Source: Cyanobacteria bacterium SIG27
Lineage (GTDB): Bacteria > Cyanobacteriota > Vampirovibrionia > Gastranaerophilales > Gastranaerophilaceae
DNA: 64,000 nucleotides
Reading direction: 5' to 3'
Assembly: GCA_015152565.1 (NCBI GenBank)
Contig: SUTT01000001.1
Span: forward strand, 1-64,000
The notes beneath the pieces were generated by a model. It was not told the DNA's origin and ran no database searches. It saw nothing but the letters and a program-made list of their open reading frames with translations. The position numbers were made by a program, and so were the translations under genes. Below, piece after piece: positions 44,662 to 52,842 of this stretch (position 1 is its first letter; every line of letters starts with the position of its first letter).

Positions 44662-46514
44662 TATTCTTCCTCTTGATTTTGTTTTTTATCTATAAATGGA
44701 GTGCTTTTTTCCATTTTTACTCTTGTTATTTTGATGTTATCAAGTTCTAAAATTGTAAATTTAATATTTTTATCTTCAACAACATCGTTTAACTCAGGCT
44801 CTCTGCCCAATAAACCAAAGACATAGCCTCCGATTGTTTGAAAATCTTCACTTGGAATATCTTGGTCAAATCTTTCGTTGAAATCGTCAATATTTGCACG
44901 AGCTGCAACGTTTAGAGTGTTATCGTCGATTTTAACGATTTCAGGCGTTTCTACTTTGTCAAATTCATCATAGATTTCGCCTACAATTTCTTCAATAATA
45001 TCTTCAATAGTAACAATTCCAACAATTCCGCCATGTTCATCCATAACGGCTGCAATTTGGTTTTTAGATGAAGTAAAGTCTGATAATAAATCTGAAATAA
45101 ACTTATTTTCAGGAACAATTAAAACGTCTCTTACGATTGATTTAATTGAGAAATTTTCATCAATATTGTTGTTCTTGATAACCTTTAAAACGTCTTTAGC
45201 GTTAATTATACCTAAAACGTTATCTATATTATCCTCGTAAATTGGAATTCTAGTGTGACCTGAATTAATGATGATATCTGCTAGTTCATAGATTGAATTT
45301 TGGCAATCTGCAAAAACAATTTCTGTTCTTGGAATCATGATTTCTCGAACAACTGTGTTTGCAAAAGAGAAAAAGTTTGATAGCATATTTGCTTCATGTG
45401 AATCAATCGCATTAATTTTTTCACCCTCTGCAATGATTTTTCCAAATTTTTCTTCCCAGTTATCTTCAACATCGTGTGCCTGAAGTTCAATTGTGACATC
45501 ATTAACGTTTTTAATATATTTTCTTATTTTTCTCTCTAACATTTGAGCAATGTCATCAGCGTCTTTCATTTGAGTTTCAGGGTCAACTTCAATTGTCATA
45601 TTGATTACAACGCCGGTTGAACCTAAGTCGATTGTTTTTAATTCAACAACTTGAGTTATCCCATGGATTGTATCTGCAACATTTCTAATGATTTCTTCAA
45701 CTCTTGGTTCTGCCGATTGAACAGTTAGAGAGTTAACATTATTTTTAAGCAAGTAAAATGCTAAATATAAAAGAATGCAACCAATTATAATTGAAGCGAT
45801 AGCATCTGGAATATGGGCATATTTTAAAGGCATTGCAAATTTTGATAATGTGAGAGCAATTAATGCAATTAAAACACCCATAAACGCCGCTGTATCTTCA
45901 TACCAAACGAATTTTGTTGTTGGCGATTGGATTTTTCTGATGTGCTTTAGAGAAATAAAAAATCTTTTAAATGGATTTTTGACAACCACTTGTGCTTCTT
46001 CTAAAACAGCGTTAACTGCGCTTGAAACCGCCCAAGCTTCAAAACACATACTTGCAATTAAAGCAATTGCAACGTAATTGTAGTTTTTGAGCATTTCTTC
46101 CATACCGTGTGGATTTATAAATTTTTCGCCACCGTGGAAAATTGCAACCCCTGCACCAAGTAACATTAATAAAGAAGCAAGCATTGTCCAGATATTTGCT
46201 TCTAAGCCGTAACCAAACGGATGAGCATTATCAGCAGGGCGAGAGCCTCTTTTTATGCCAATCCAAAGGCAAATACTGTTGAATGAATCAACGCCTGAGT
46301 GGATTGCCTCTGCTAACATTGCGGAGCTTCGAGAAACAAAAAAACAAAGCAATTTAACTAGAGCTATTCCAATATTAGCCAAAAAAGCTCTGATAATTGC
46401 TTTATATTTTGTTTTATCTACTCTATTTTTATCTTCATCTATTGCTTGAACGGTGTCTTGATTATCCGTAATATCTATTCCTTGTTGAGTATAACTCTGC
46501 TCAGAAGATGACAT
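44661..46514 (-). CDS. CDF cation transporter fused to CBS-pair/CorC-HlyC module
   Basis: A 617-residue fusion. Residues about 35-270 form a cation diffusion facilitator: RAFLANIGIALVKLLCFFVSRSS, then the metal-site AEAIHSGVDS (H72xxxD76) and WYEDTAAFMG, resembling the ZnT9-like branch. A CDF cytosolic domain follows to about 350. Residues about 355-615 match the soluble half of CorC/YfjD/HlyC proteins: REIMIPRTEIV, two CBS domains (with HTRIPIYEDN, AVMDEHGGIVGIVTIEDI) and the CorC_HlyC tail (QTIGGYVFGLLGREP). Normally the CBS/CorC part follows a DUF21 (CNNM) membrane domain, so here the membrane module has been exchanged. CBS pairs often bind ATP, suggesting Mg/ATP-regulated efflux. Confidence 0.88.
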   Translation of the reverse strand: MSSSEQSYTQQGIDITDNQDTVQAIDEDKNRVDKTKYKAIIRAFLANIGIALVKLLCFFVSRSSAMLAEAIHSGVDSFNSICLWIGIKRGSRPADNAHPFGYGLEANIWTMLASLLMLLGAGVAIFHGGEKFINPHGMEEMLKNYNYVAIALIASMCFEAWAVSSAVNAVLEEAQVVVKNPFKRFFISLKHIRKIQSPTTKFVWYEDTAAFMGVLIALIALTLSKFAMPLKYAHIPDAIASIIIGCILLYLAFYLLKNNVNSLTVQSAEPRVEEIIRNVADTIHGITQVVELKTIDLGSTGVVINMTIEVDPETQMKDADDIAQMLERKIRKYIKNVNDVTIELQAHDVEDNWEEKFGKIIAEGEKINAIDSHEANMLSNFFSFANTVVREIMIPRTEIVFADCQNSIYELADIIINSGHTRIPIYEDNIDNVLGIINAKDVLKVIKNNNIDENFSIKSIVRDVLIVPENKFISDLLSDFTSSKNQIAAVMDEHGGIVGIVTIEDIIEEIVGEIYDEFDKVETPEIVKIDDNTLNVAARANIDDFNERFDQDIPSEDFQTIGGYVFGLLGREPELNDVVEDKNIKFTILELDNIKITRVKMEKSTPFIDKKQNQEEE

Positions 46515-46596
46515 ATTTTTCCTCTTTTACCATTTTTATATCTACTATAATAACTATAAAACGCCATTTTTGCAATTTAAATCTTAATATTAAATG

Positions 46597-46632
46597 CAAA
46601 AATGCCACAGAATTTCTGTGGCATTTTTATGG
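46597..46632 (-). terminator. Intrinsic terminator after the DegT gene
   Basis: AATGCCACAGAA (46601-46612) and TTCTGTGGCATT (46614-46625) form a long stem. A T run follows on both strands. It ends the minus-strand aminotransferase transcript. Confidence 0.85.
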
Positions 46633-46641
46633 ATATTGTTT

Positions 46642-47763
46642 TTAAACTGTAGCTGCTGATTTTTCAACTGCTTCAATTAAAACACGAGCAACTTCTTGTT
46701 GTTCTTCTTGCGTAATTTCAGCAAACATTGGAAGAGAAAGAACTAGTTTTGTATTTTCTTCCGCAATTGGAAGCATACCTTCGCTAAAGTTATATTTTTC
46801 ATGAACTTTTTGAAGATGAAGTGGAATTGGATAGTAAATCATTGCGCCAATTCCAGCATCAGCAAGCATTTTATGAACTCCATCCCTGTTTGGAATTTTA
46901 ACAGTATATTGGTGATAAACACAATATGTATTATCTAATTCTTTTGGAGTTTCAATTAAAGAACAGTTTTTGAATAATTCATTGTAAAGTTTAGCGTGTT
47001 CTCTTCTTGCTGAGTTCCATTTATCGATATATGGAAGTTTTACTCTTAAAATTGCTGCTTGAATTTCATCTAATCTTGAATTTACGCCGATTTCATCGTG
47101 ATGATATCTAATAGCGCCACCATGGTTTCTAAGTGCTATTACTCTATCTTTAATATATTGTGAATTAGTTGATAATAAACCACCATCACCCATTGTTCCT
47201 AGGTTTTTAGTTGGATAGAAGCTAAAGCAACCAACGTCGCCTATTGTACCTACTTTTTTGCCTTTGTATTCAGCGCCGATTGCTTGACAAGCATCTTCAA
47301 TTACAAAAAGATTATGGCGTTTAGCAATATCAATAATTGGATCCATATCGCAAGGTTGACCATATAGGTGAACCGGAATAATTGCTTTTGTTTTTGGAGT
47401 GATTGCAGCTTCGATTTTTGCTGGGTCGATATTAAATGTATCAGGGTCGATATCAACAAAAACAGGTTTAGCACCTACTATTCCTATTGATTCAGATGTT
47501 GCAACAAAAGTAAAAGCTGTTGAAATTACTTCATCACCTTCGCCGATATCTAGCGCTCTTAGGGCCAAATGAAGTGCATCGGTTCCTGAGTTTAGTGCAA
47601 CTGTGTGTTTGCAATCTAGATAGTTACACATTTCAGATTCAAATTCTTTGTTGTTAGCACCAAGAATGTATGAACCACTTCTCATAACTTCTAGTACTGC
47701 TTTTTCGACTTTGTCAGCGATGGTTTCGTATTGTCTTTTTGAATTAATAATAGGAATTTTCAT
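46642..47763 (-). CDS. DegT/DnrJ/EryC1/StrS family sugar aminotransferase
   Basis: PLP-dependent aminotransferase of nucleotide-sugar biosynthesis, 373 residues. Marks are LNSGTDALHLALRALDIG (cofactor phosphate region), VIPVHLYGQPCDMDPI, the ED-A-Q segment VIEDACQAIGAEYKGKKVG and SFYPTKNLGTMGDGG with the Schiff-base lysine. It probably makes an amino sugar for LPS, a capsule or flagellar glycans; the neighbourhood has no other sugar genes, so the product is uncertain. A good ribosome site (GAGGAGAG) precedes the ATG. Confidence 0.9.
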   Translation of the reverse strand: MKIPIINSKRQYETIADKVEKAVLEVMRSGSYILGANNKEFESEMCNYLDCKHTVALNSGTDALHLALRALDIGEGDEVISTAFTFVATSESIGIVGAKPVFVDIDPDTFNIDPAKIEAAITPKTKAIIPVHLYGQPCDMDPIIDIAKRHNLFVIEDACQAIGAEYKGKKVGTIGDVGCFSFYPTKNLGTMGDGGLLSTNSQYIKDRVIALRNHGGAIRYHHDEIGVNSRLDEIQAAILRVKLPYIDKWNSARREHAKLYNELFKNCSLIETPKELDNTYCVYHQYTVKIPNRDGVHKMLADAGIGAMIYYPIPLHLQKVHEKYNFSEGMLPIAEENTKLVLSLPMFAEITQEEQQEVARVLIEAVEKSAATV

Positions 47764-47845
47764 TTTACTCTCCTCAAATATGCTTCCATGATGTATTTAT
47801 AATAGCATATAATAGGCTTTATTCTTATTAAGATTTTATAAAGAA

Positions 47846-49090
47846 CTATTTTTTCTTATCTACAATTTTAAATGCATAATAAACTTGAAAAATACTCAAA
47901 ATAAAAAATAATCCAAAAACGAGTAAATATGAGCCATTTTGATATATTAAATCATTTCCTTTTTTAATCGGTTCAAAAATATTCATAAGCATTCCAGAAA
48001 CCATTCCTAAAAGTCCCACCATCATAAAAAAGCTGAAATTTTGAATAGAAACAGCAGTTGCGCTAACCTCAAAGCGATTAATGCTATGAAGCGCCATAAT
48101 TAAGATTGGGGAAATGCTTCCGATGTATGATGGTATGCAGAAAATTAATGCAATAATCTTGGAGTGAATATCAAAAGTAAGTAATAGTGTGATTGATAGG
48201 GTTGAAATTAGAGATAAAATTCCAAATATTCTAAATAAAATTGCTCTTTTGTTGTTTAAGCTTTTTGAAATAAAAGCTGTTATTGTTCCTGCAAAAGCTG
48301 AAATAATTGCCATTAAAGATAAAATTAATGAAGCTGAATTTACGCTAATATCGCAAAAATCTTCTAAAAATTTTTTCCCTATAACTGTTTGTAAAACATA
48401 ATATAGTCCGTAGTTAATCGCCCCGAAAAGATATAAATATTGATTATCTTTAATAGACAAAACTTCCTTAAAAGGCGCAAGTGAAAGCTTAGTTTCTTTT
48501 TCAATATGAATGGGTTTAAAGATAATAAAGCCAATGATATAAACTATTGCTAAAAATAATGTTAAAAATCCAAGTACATATAGGCTATTTTTCCAGCCTA
48601 TTTCATTTACTGCAGCTACAAATGGTGCGTTTGCAAAAATGCCTCCGCTATAGCCAATAAAAAGAATATATGAAACAGCTAGAGAAAAATTCTTATCTTT
48701 TGCATATTTTTTAACTTCTCGAATGACACTTAAATAAAACGTTCCAGCCCCAAAACCAAGCAGTGCTCTTGATAAATATAAACCAAATAAACTTTCGCTA
48801 TGCGGAAAAATAATTGAGCCAATTGCAAAAATTATTCCACCAAGCGCAATTACTCTAAAACCGCCAAATTTATCTACCAAAGGACCAACTATAAGTTGAG
48901 TTATAGCGTAAATATAGCAAAAAATTGCACCAAGAAAAGTTATTTTAGAAGCGCAAGCGCTAAAATCATTTTGCAATAAATTAAAAATCGCTCCAGGAAT
49001 TGCAACACGCTGAATATTTGCAATAAAAAATAGAGTTGTTGCAATAATAATTAAAAATAACCTTAAACCATGTTTTTGATGAAGTGTCAT
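47846..49090 (-). CDS. MFS transporter
   Basis: Twelve-helix major facilitator transporter of 414 residues. The loop 2-3 motif is GPLVDKFGGFRVIALGG (usual 'G+laDr.GrR'), and RALLGFGAGTFYLSVIREVKKY covers helix 4-5. The best-known look-alikes are hexuronate/anion-type or sugar-phosphate-like MFS proteins, but the substrate cannot be read from sequence. It starts 14 bases after a small DUF486 membrane protein and lies in a run of minus-strand genes that includes csrA and fliW. Confidence 0.85.
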   Translation of the reverse strand: MTLHQKHGLRLFLIIIATTLFFIANIQRVAIPGAIFNLLQNDFSACASKITFLGAIFCYIYAITQLIVGPLVDKFGGFRVIALGGIIFAIGSIIFPHSESLFGLYLSRALLGFGAGTFYLSVIREVKKYAKDKNFSLAVSYILFIGYSGGIFANAPFVAAVNEIGWKNSLYVLGFLTLFLAIVYIIGFIIFKPIHIEKETKLSLAPFKEVLSIKDNQYLYLFGAINYGLYYVLQTVIGKKFLEDFCDISVNSASLILSLMAIISAFAGTITAFISKSLNNKRAILFRIFGILSLISTLSITLLLTFDIHSKIIALIFCIPSYIGSISPILIMALHSINRFEVSATAVSIQNFSFFMMVGLLGMVSGMLMNIFEPIKKGNDLIYQNGSYLLVFGLFFILSIFQVYYAFKIVDKKK

Positions 49091-49104
49091 AGAATATTAA
49101 ACCC

Positions 49105-49443
49105 TTACTTTTTAAATATAAAAAACACAGCTAAAATTATAAAAATAAAACCAATTAAATAGTTCCATTTAAATTGTTCTTTTAAGTATAAAACACTAAA
49201 AAGACTAAAAATAATTAATGTGATTACTTCTTGAATGGTTTTTAATTGAACTACATTATAAACTTCATGACCCATACGATTGGCTGGAACTTGGAAGCAA
49301 TATTCTAAAAATGCTATACCCCAAGAAGCAAGAATAACAATCCATAAAGCAGAGTTTTTATGTCTTAAATGACCATACCAAGCAAATGTCATAAAGACAT
49401 TTGAAATAATCAAAAGAACAATTGGATTAATAAACTTAAACAT
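49105..49443 (-). CDS. DUF486/DMT-like small membrane protein
   Basis: A 112-residue protein with four hydrophobic helices matching the DUF486 family, a half-size relative of drug/metabolite transporters. Typical stretches are NVFMTFAWYGHLRHK in helix 1, SWGIAFLEYCFQVPANRMGHE in the middle, and the final FIFIILAVFFIFKK. Such proteins probably function as oligomers; substrate unknown. It sits between the TPR gene and the MFS gene with short gaps of 23 and 14 bases. Confidence 0.85.
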   Translation of the reverse strand: MFKFINPIVLLIISNVFMTFAWYGHLRHKNSALWIVILASWGIAFLEYCFQVPANRMGHEVYNVVQLKTIQEVITLIIFSLFSVLYLKEQFKWNYLIGFIFIILAVFFIFKK

Positions 49444-49466
49444 ACTTTTATTTTAGTACGAAAAAA

Positions 49467-50087
49467 TTATTTAGAATGTTTCTTTTTGATTTCTTCTCTT
49501 AGAATTTTTTCAAAAATAATTGATGGAAAATAATCATTAACCATATCGTTTATTCTAACTACGCAATCGAGAGCTTCGCCAAGGTTTCCAAGAAGAAAAT
49601 AGCACTGAGATAAAATTAATAATGCTTCAGGGTCGCAATAAAAAAGTTTTAAGGTTTTCTTACAAAATGTGATTGCAAGTTCAAAATATCCGTTTGCAAA
49701 TAATGCTCTTGCAATAAACTTGTAGCTTTCAGGGTTTGATTGATATAAAATATCGCAACAGCTAACCAAATTTTGCGCCCATTCAATGTAATTATTTTCT
49801 ATAAAAAGATTTAAATAGATTTCTAGATATGCTCTTGTTTGAAAAAAACTTGGTTTTATTCTTGGGTTTTTAAGATGAATTAAATCTAAAATAATTAAAC
49901 CCCATAAGCTTGCTCTTGAAGATTTATAATTTTTTTTCCAAAATTCTTTGGCTTTGTTTTCGTCTTTCAATAATAAACAACAAAGCCCTGCGTAGTAATT
50001 TTCTTCTTTTGAAACGAAAATTTCAAGGGCTTTATCGTATTGTTTATTGTTAAAATATTCTTTTGCTTTGTTAATTTGAAGAGTCAT
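49467..50087 (-). CDS. TPR-repeat protein downstream of csrA
   Basis: A 206-residue cytoplasmic protein composed of helical repeats: KAKEYFNNKQYDKALEIFVSKE at the N-terminus is a clear TPR, and ANGYFELAITFCKKTLKLFYCDPEALLILS and QCYFLLGNLGEALDCVVRIN are further TPR units. It overlaps the end of csrA by 17 bases, so the two are translated together. Proteins of this kind usually act as scaffolds. A link to flagellar assembly or to CsrA control is suggested only by position. Confidence 0.75.
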   Translation of the reverse strand: MTLQINKAKEYFNNKQYDKALEIFVSKEENYYAGLCCLLLKDENKAKEFWKKNYKSSRASLWGLIILDLIHLKNPRIKPSFFQTRAYLEIYLNLFIENNYIEWAQNLVSCCDILYQSNPESYKFIARALFANGYFELAITFCKKTLKLFYCDPEALLILSQCYFLLGNLGEALDCVVRINDMVNDYFPSIIFEKILREEIKKKHSK

Positions 50088-50346
50088 TTTTTTGAATTTT
50101 CTTCATTAAATCAAAACCATTTGGATTTGTTATTGGTTTTAATTTATCAACTGCGTTGATATCTATATGATGAGCTTGTTTATTTGATTTTTTAATTTCG
50201 TTATAAACTTCTTCTCTGTATATTTGAACGTTATTAGGTGCATTAACCCCAATTTTGACAGAGTTTTTATAGCTTTCTAAAATAACAACTTCAATATTGT
50301 CGTTAATTATTAATTTTTGGTTTACTTTTCTGGTTAAAATTAGCAT
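50071..50346 (-). CDS. csrA: Carbon storage regulator CsrA
   Basis: Small RNA-binding dimer that represses translation by binding GGA motifs in mRNA leaders; in flagellated Bacillus-type systems it controls filament protein synthesis and is sequestered by FliW. The N-terminus MLILTRKVNQKLIINDNIEVVIL is diagnostic, with VKIGVNAP and IYREEVYNEI following. It carries a C-terminal extension of about 30 residues beyond the 60-residue core (total 91). It lies four bases after fliW, the classical arrangement. Confidence 0.95.
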   Translation of the reverse strand: MLILTRKVNQKLIINDNIEVVILESYKNSVKIGVNAPNNVQIYREEVYNEIKKSNKQAHHIDINAVDKLKPITNPNGFDLMKKIQKNDSSN

Positions 50347-50349
50347 AAA

Positions 50350-50814
50350 TTATTCACCGTCGCTTTCGTCTTTGAATAATCTGTGTCTAACTTCAAATTC
50401 CGTGTTTTTTAAAATTAATTGCATTGCTTTTTTGTTAACAATATTTATAACAATTGGAGCAAGCATGTTGATTGTTGCTGCTTGTGGGTTTGAAGATGGA
50501 ATATTTGCAATATTGCAAACAAAAACATCATCACCACTTGTTATTTCAAGTTTTTGCGCTTCATCATCAGGAATATCAAACTGGTAATCTATTCCAAAAA
50601 AGCTACAAAGCGTAATTGGAAAAGCTAGTTCCATATCTTCTATTGATTGAAGCCATTTGAAAGGCGAATCGGGTTTATGGTCAACGAGTGCATATTGCTT
50701 TAAATCGTTAAAGCCGATAATTGGCGAAATAAATTCAAAAATGGCATCTTTGCTTATTTCGATTTCTCCGAATTTTTCCGTGTTTAGGGTGATGGTATTT
50801 GCTTCTTTATTCAT
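50350..50814 (-). CDS. fliW: Flagellar assembly factor FliW
   Basis: FliW binds flagellin and CsrA in a partner-switch that links flagellin levels to translation. Recognition rests on the FliW fold blocks: GEIEISKDAIFEFISPIIGF near the N-terminus, then PFKWLQSIEDMELAFPI and the later VFVCNIANIPSSNPQAATINMLAPIVIN. It has 154 residues, a normal length. It lies two bases after the exported TPR protein and four bases before csrA. No flagellin gene is in the window. Confidence 0.93.
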   Translation of the reverse strand: MNKEANTITLNTEKFGEIEISKDAIFEFISPIIGFNDLKQYALVDHKPDSPFKWLQSIEDMELAFPITLCSFFGIDYQFDIPDDEAQKLEITSGDDVFVCNIANIPSSNPQAATINMLAPIVINIVNKKAMQLILKNTEFEVRHRLFKDESDGE

Positions 50815-50816
50815 TA

Positions 50817-51635
50817 TTATATTCCGTAATTTAGCATATTATTTTGTTGTAGCATTTGATTGTATAAAAACATCTTAGCAGCTTCTTGGTTTGAATTACC
50901 TAAAAATGCGCTATACATTGCCGGGTTATTCAACCCCATTACTCCATATTGATTAAACTGTTGAGCCGAAGCTAGTGGATTAAATTGGTTGTATGGATTC
51001 ATCCCAATTTTTGATAGAGTATTTAGTGCGTTTGCGATTTCTTCATTTGTTGGTTGATTGTATGATTGAAGCTCACCTTTCATTGCTGCTTCTTGTTCTT
51101 GTTGAAGTCTAATATGTTCTTCTTCTTGAAGTTTGCGCTCCATTCTTTCTCTTGTGATTTTATCCATTGCTGCAGGATGGATTTTTCTTCCTGATTGAAT
51201 AAATATATCCATTTCTGTCATTTGTTCTTCTTTTTTCTCTTCTTGTTTTTCTTTTGGCAAACAAATCGTGTTGTTTGGATTTTCTAAGCAGCTAAGAGCT
51301 CTTTGAGAGTAGTATGATAAAACTAGGTTTTCATCTCTTGCAACAACTTCACGATACAGTGCTGTTGCTTCTTCTTTATAGCCTAATCTTGTATAGCAAA
51401 GTGCTAGGTAGTATCTTGCGTATGTATTTTTCTTTTCGACTTTTACAAGTTCTTCTAAATCTTGCATTGCACCAACGTAGTTACCTGATTTATATTTAAC
51501 AATAATAGGCTTTAAGCTTTCGCTAATTTTTGGTGCTCTTGGCGTTACGCCATAGTTAGGACCCGCAAATGTTTGTGAACTGGTTAAAGATATAAATGCA
51601 ACAGTTAAAACAATTAATGATAAAAGTTTTTTCAT
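50817..51635 (-). CDS. Exported TPR protein, first gene of the fliW-csrA unit
   Basis: A 272-residue protein with a signal peptide (MKKLLSLIVLTVAFISLTSS, cleavage near FAG). Two or three TPR-type repeats follow (IIVKYKSGNYVGAMQDLEELVKVE, YARYYLALCYTRLGYKEEATALYREVV). A Glu/Lys/Gln-rich helical linker precedes a Gln/Asn/Met-rich C-terminus (about 200-272). It is two bases before fliW, implying one transcript. Its export and position suggest a role in envelope or flagellar function, which is not established. Confidence 0.75.
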   Translation of the reverse strand: MKKLLSLIVLTVAFISLTSSQTFAGPNYGVTPRAPKISESLKPIIVKYKSGNYVGAMQDLEELVKVEKKNTYARYYLALCYTRLGYKEEATALYREVVARDENLVLSYYSQRALSCLENPNNTICLPKEKQEEKKEEQMTEMDIFIQSGRKIHPAAMDKITRERMERKLQEEEHIRLQQEQEAAMKGELQSYNQPTNEEIANALNTLSKIGMNPYNQFNPLASAQQFNQYGVMGLNNPAMYSAFLGNSNQEAAKMFLYNQMLQQNNMLNYGI

Positions 51636-51746
51636 AATTACCCTCTATTTTTGTTTAATGTTTTTTACATTAATGACAATATATTCTTATTATATCGCAA
51701 TAAAAGCGATATTATTTAACAAAATTGAATTTTTTCCTCTAAACAG

Positions 51747-51776
51747 TTGAAAAAAAATTAAAAAATCATATATAAT
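51747..51776 (+). promoter_or_regulatory. Promoter giving a leaderless XRE mRNA
   Basis: TTGAAA (51747-51752), an 18-base spacer and a perfect TATAAT (51771-51776) end seven bases before the ATG at 51784. There is no ribosome site, so transcription probably starts at or next to the start codon. Confidence 0.6.
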
Positions 51777-51783
51777 TTTAGCT

Positions 51784-51999
51784 ATGAAAGTAAAAATTAA
51801 AGAAGTTGCAAAAGAAAAAAAAGGCTATAGCTTATATAAACTTGCTCAAATTATGAATTTGCCGCAGCAGACAATTTATTCTTGGGCAAAAGGAAGAACG
51901 CAACCTTCTTATTTAAATCTTGATAAACTTTGTGACATCTTGGATTGTTCAATAGGAGAGCTTTTAGAGGCTGAGCCTGTTCAAAATAAGCTATTTTAA
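51784..51999 (+). CDS. Small XRE-type HTH protein
   Basis: A 71-residue Cro/C1-type DNA-binding protein consisting almost entirely of the helix-turn-helix: SLYKLAQIMNLPQQTIYSWAKGRTQPSY with the recognition helix QQTIYSWAKG, then LDKLCDILDCSIGELLE. It has no effector domain. It is the only gene between its own leaderless promoter and a strong terminator. Such proteins are common in prophage-like or toxin-antitoxin contexts, but no partner gene is adjacent. Confidence 0.87.
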   Translation: MKVKIKEVAKEKKGYSLYKLAQIMNLPQQTIYSWAKGRTQPSYLNLDKLCDILDCSIGELLEAEPVQNKLF

Positions 52000-52003
52000 A
52001 GTT

Positions 52004-52030
52004 AAAGCCGCTAAATTAGCGGCTTTTTTA
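52004..52030 (+). terminator. Intrinsic terminator after the small XRE gene
   Basis: AGCCGCTAA (52006-52014) pairs with TTAGCGGCT (52016-52024), followed by TTTTTT. A-rich on the other side, so it may also stop the converging minus-strand gene. Confidence 0.88.
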
Positions 52031-52054
52031 TATATGAAAAATGTGTATTTATGA

Positions 52055-52609
52055 TTATATGTGACCTTGATTTGTTCTGTGGTCAAGTTGAGCTTTTTGG
52101 TCATTTGCTTTAATTTTACCTTGTAATAGTCTAAAACCAAAAACGCCAACACCAAGAGCGGTTGCAACACCTGCAATTAGTTTGTTATTTTTCATGTATT
52201 CGCTGTAGAATTTTTTAGGTAATTTAAAGATTTCACCAAGATGTTTGTAAGTTGCTTTGTCTTCAGTTAATAATCTTTTTCCCCAAGATAGCGTTCCTTT
52301 AACGCCATTCCAAGCGTCTTTTGTAATGTTGCCTACGATTGTTCCTAACACTTTTAAGCCTTTTTCTTCTTTTGAAGCTTTAACAGCTTTTGCAAGCATA
52401 GCAGTTGCACCAGTTACGATAACACCATCTCTAATGCCATCAATTGCGCCGCCACCCATGTTTACTGTTGTAATAACATCTTTAGCTATGTCTGTTGCAC
52501 CTTTTTTAACTTTTTGATAAGTTTGTGCAACGTCAAACTTTTTCTTTTCAATCGGAGCTTGAGAATTATTATTTGTAAAAGCTATATTTGATTTGATTGG
52601 TTTAATCAT
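52055..52609 (-). CDS. Lineage-type hypothetical protein, Gly/Ala helical
   Basis: I do not recognise a family. The start is the ATG at 52609, preceded by AAGGTGG at good spacing; an earlier in-frame ATG overlaps that site. Residues begin MIKPIKSNIAFTNNN. The middle has amphipathic, small-residue helices (GGGAIDGIRDGVIVTGATAMLAKAVK) that could associate with membranes. A hydrophobic stretch LIAGVATALGVGVFGFRLL (about 145-163) near the end may be one transmembrane helix. No signal peptide. Function unknown. Confidence 0.65.
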   Translation of the reverse strand: MIKPIKSNIAFTNNNSQAPIEKKKFDVAQTYQKVKKGATDIAKDVITTVNMGGGAIDGIRDGVIVTGATAMLAKAVKASKEEKGLKVLGTIVGNITKDAWNGVKGTLSWGKRLLTEDKATYKHLGEIFKLPKKFYSEYMKNNKLIAGVATALGVGVFGFRLLQGKIKANDQKAQLDHRTNQGHI

Positions 52610-52842
52610 AACACACCACCTTTTCAATTTTATTAAACACCTAAAGCGAAAAAGTTGCCTTTTTGTAATGGCTTTGCTATTTTTATTTTACAAAAATTTA
52701 CATGAAAAATAAAGTGTTATAGAATTTCATTTAATAAAAATTTAAAAATATTTTGACTTTTTGATAAAAATTATTAAAAAATCAACAAAATATATTATAG
52801 AATTTATCCTTTCGATAGCATAAACTATATATTGAGGTAATT

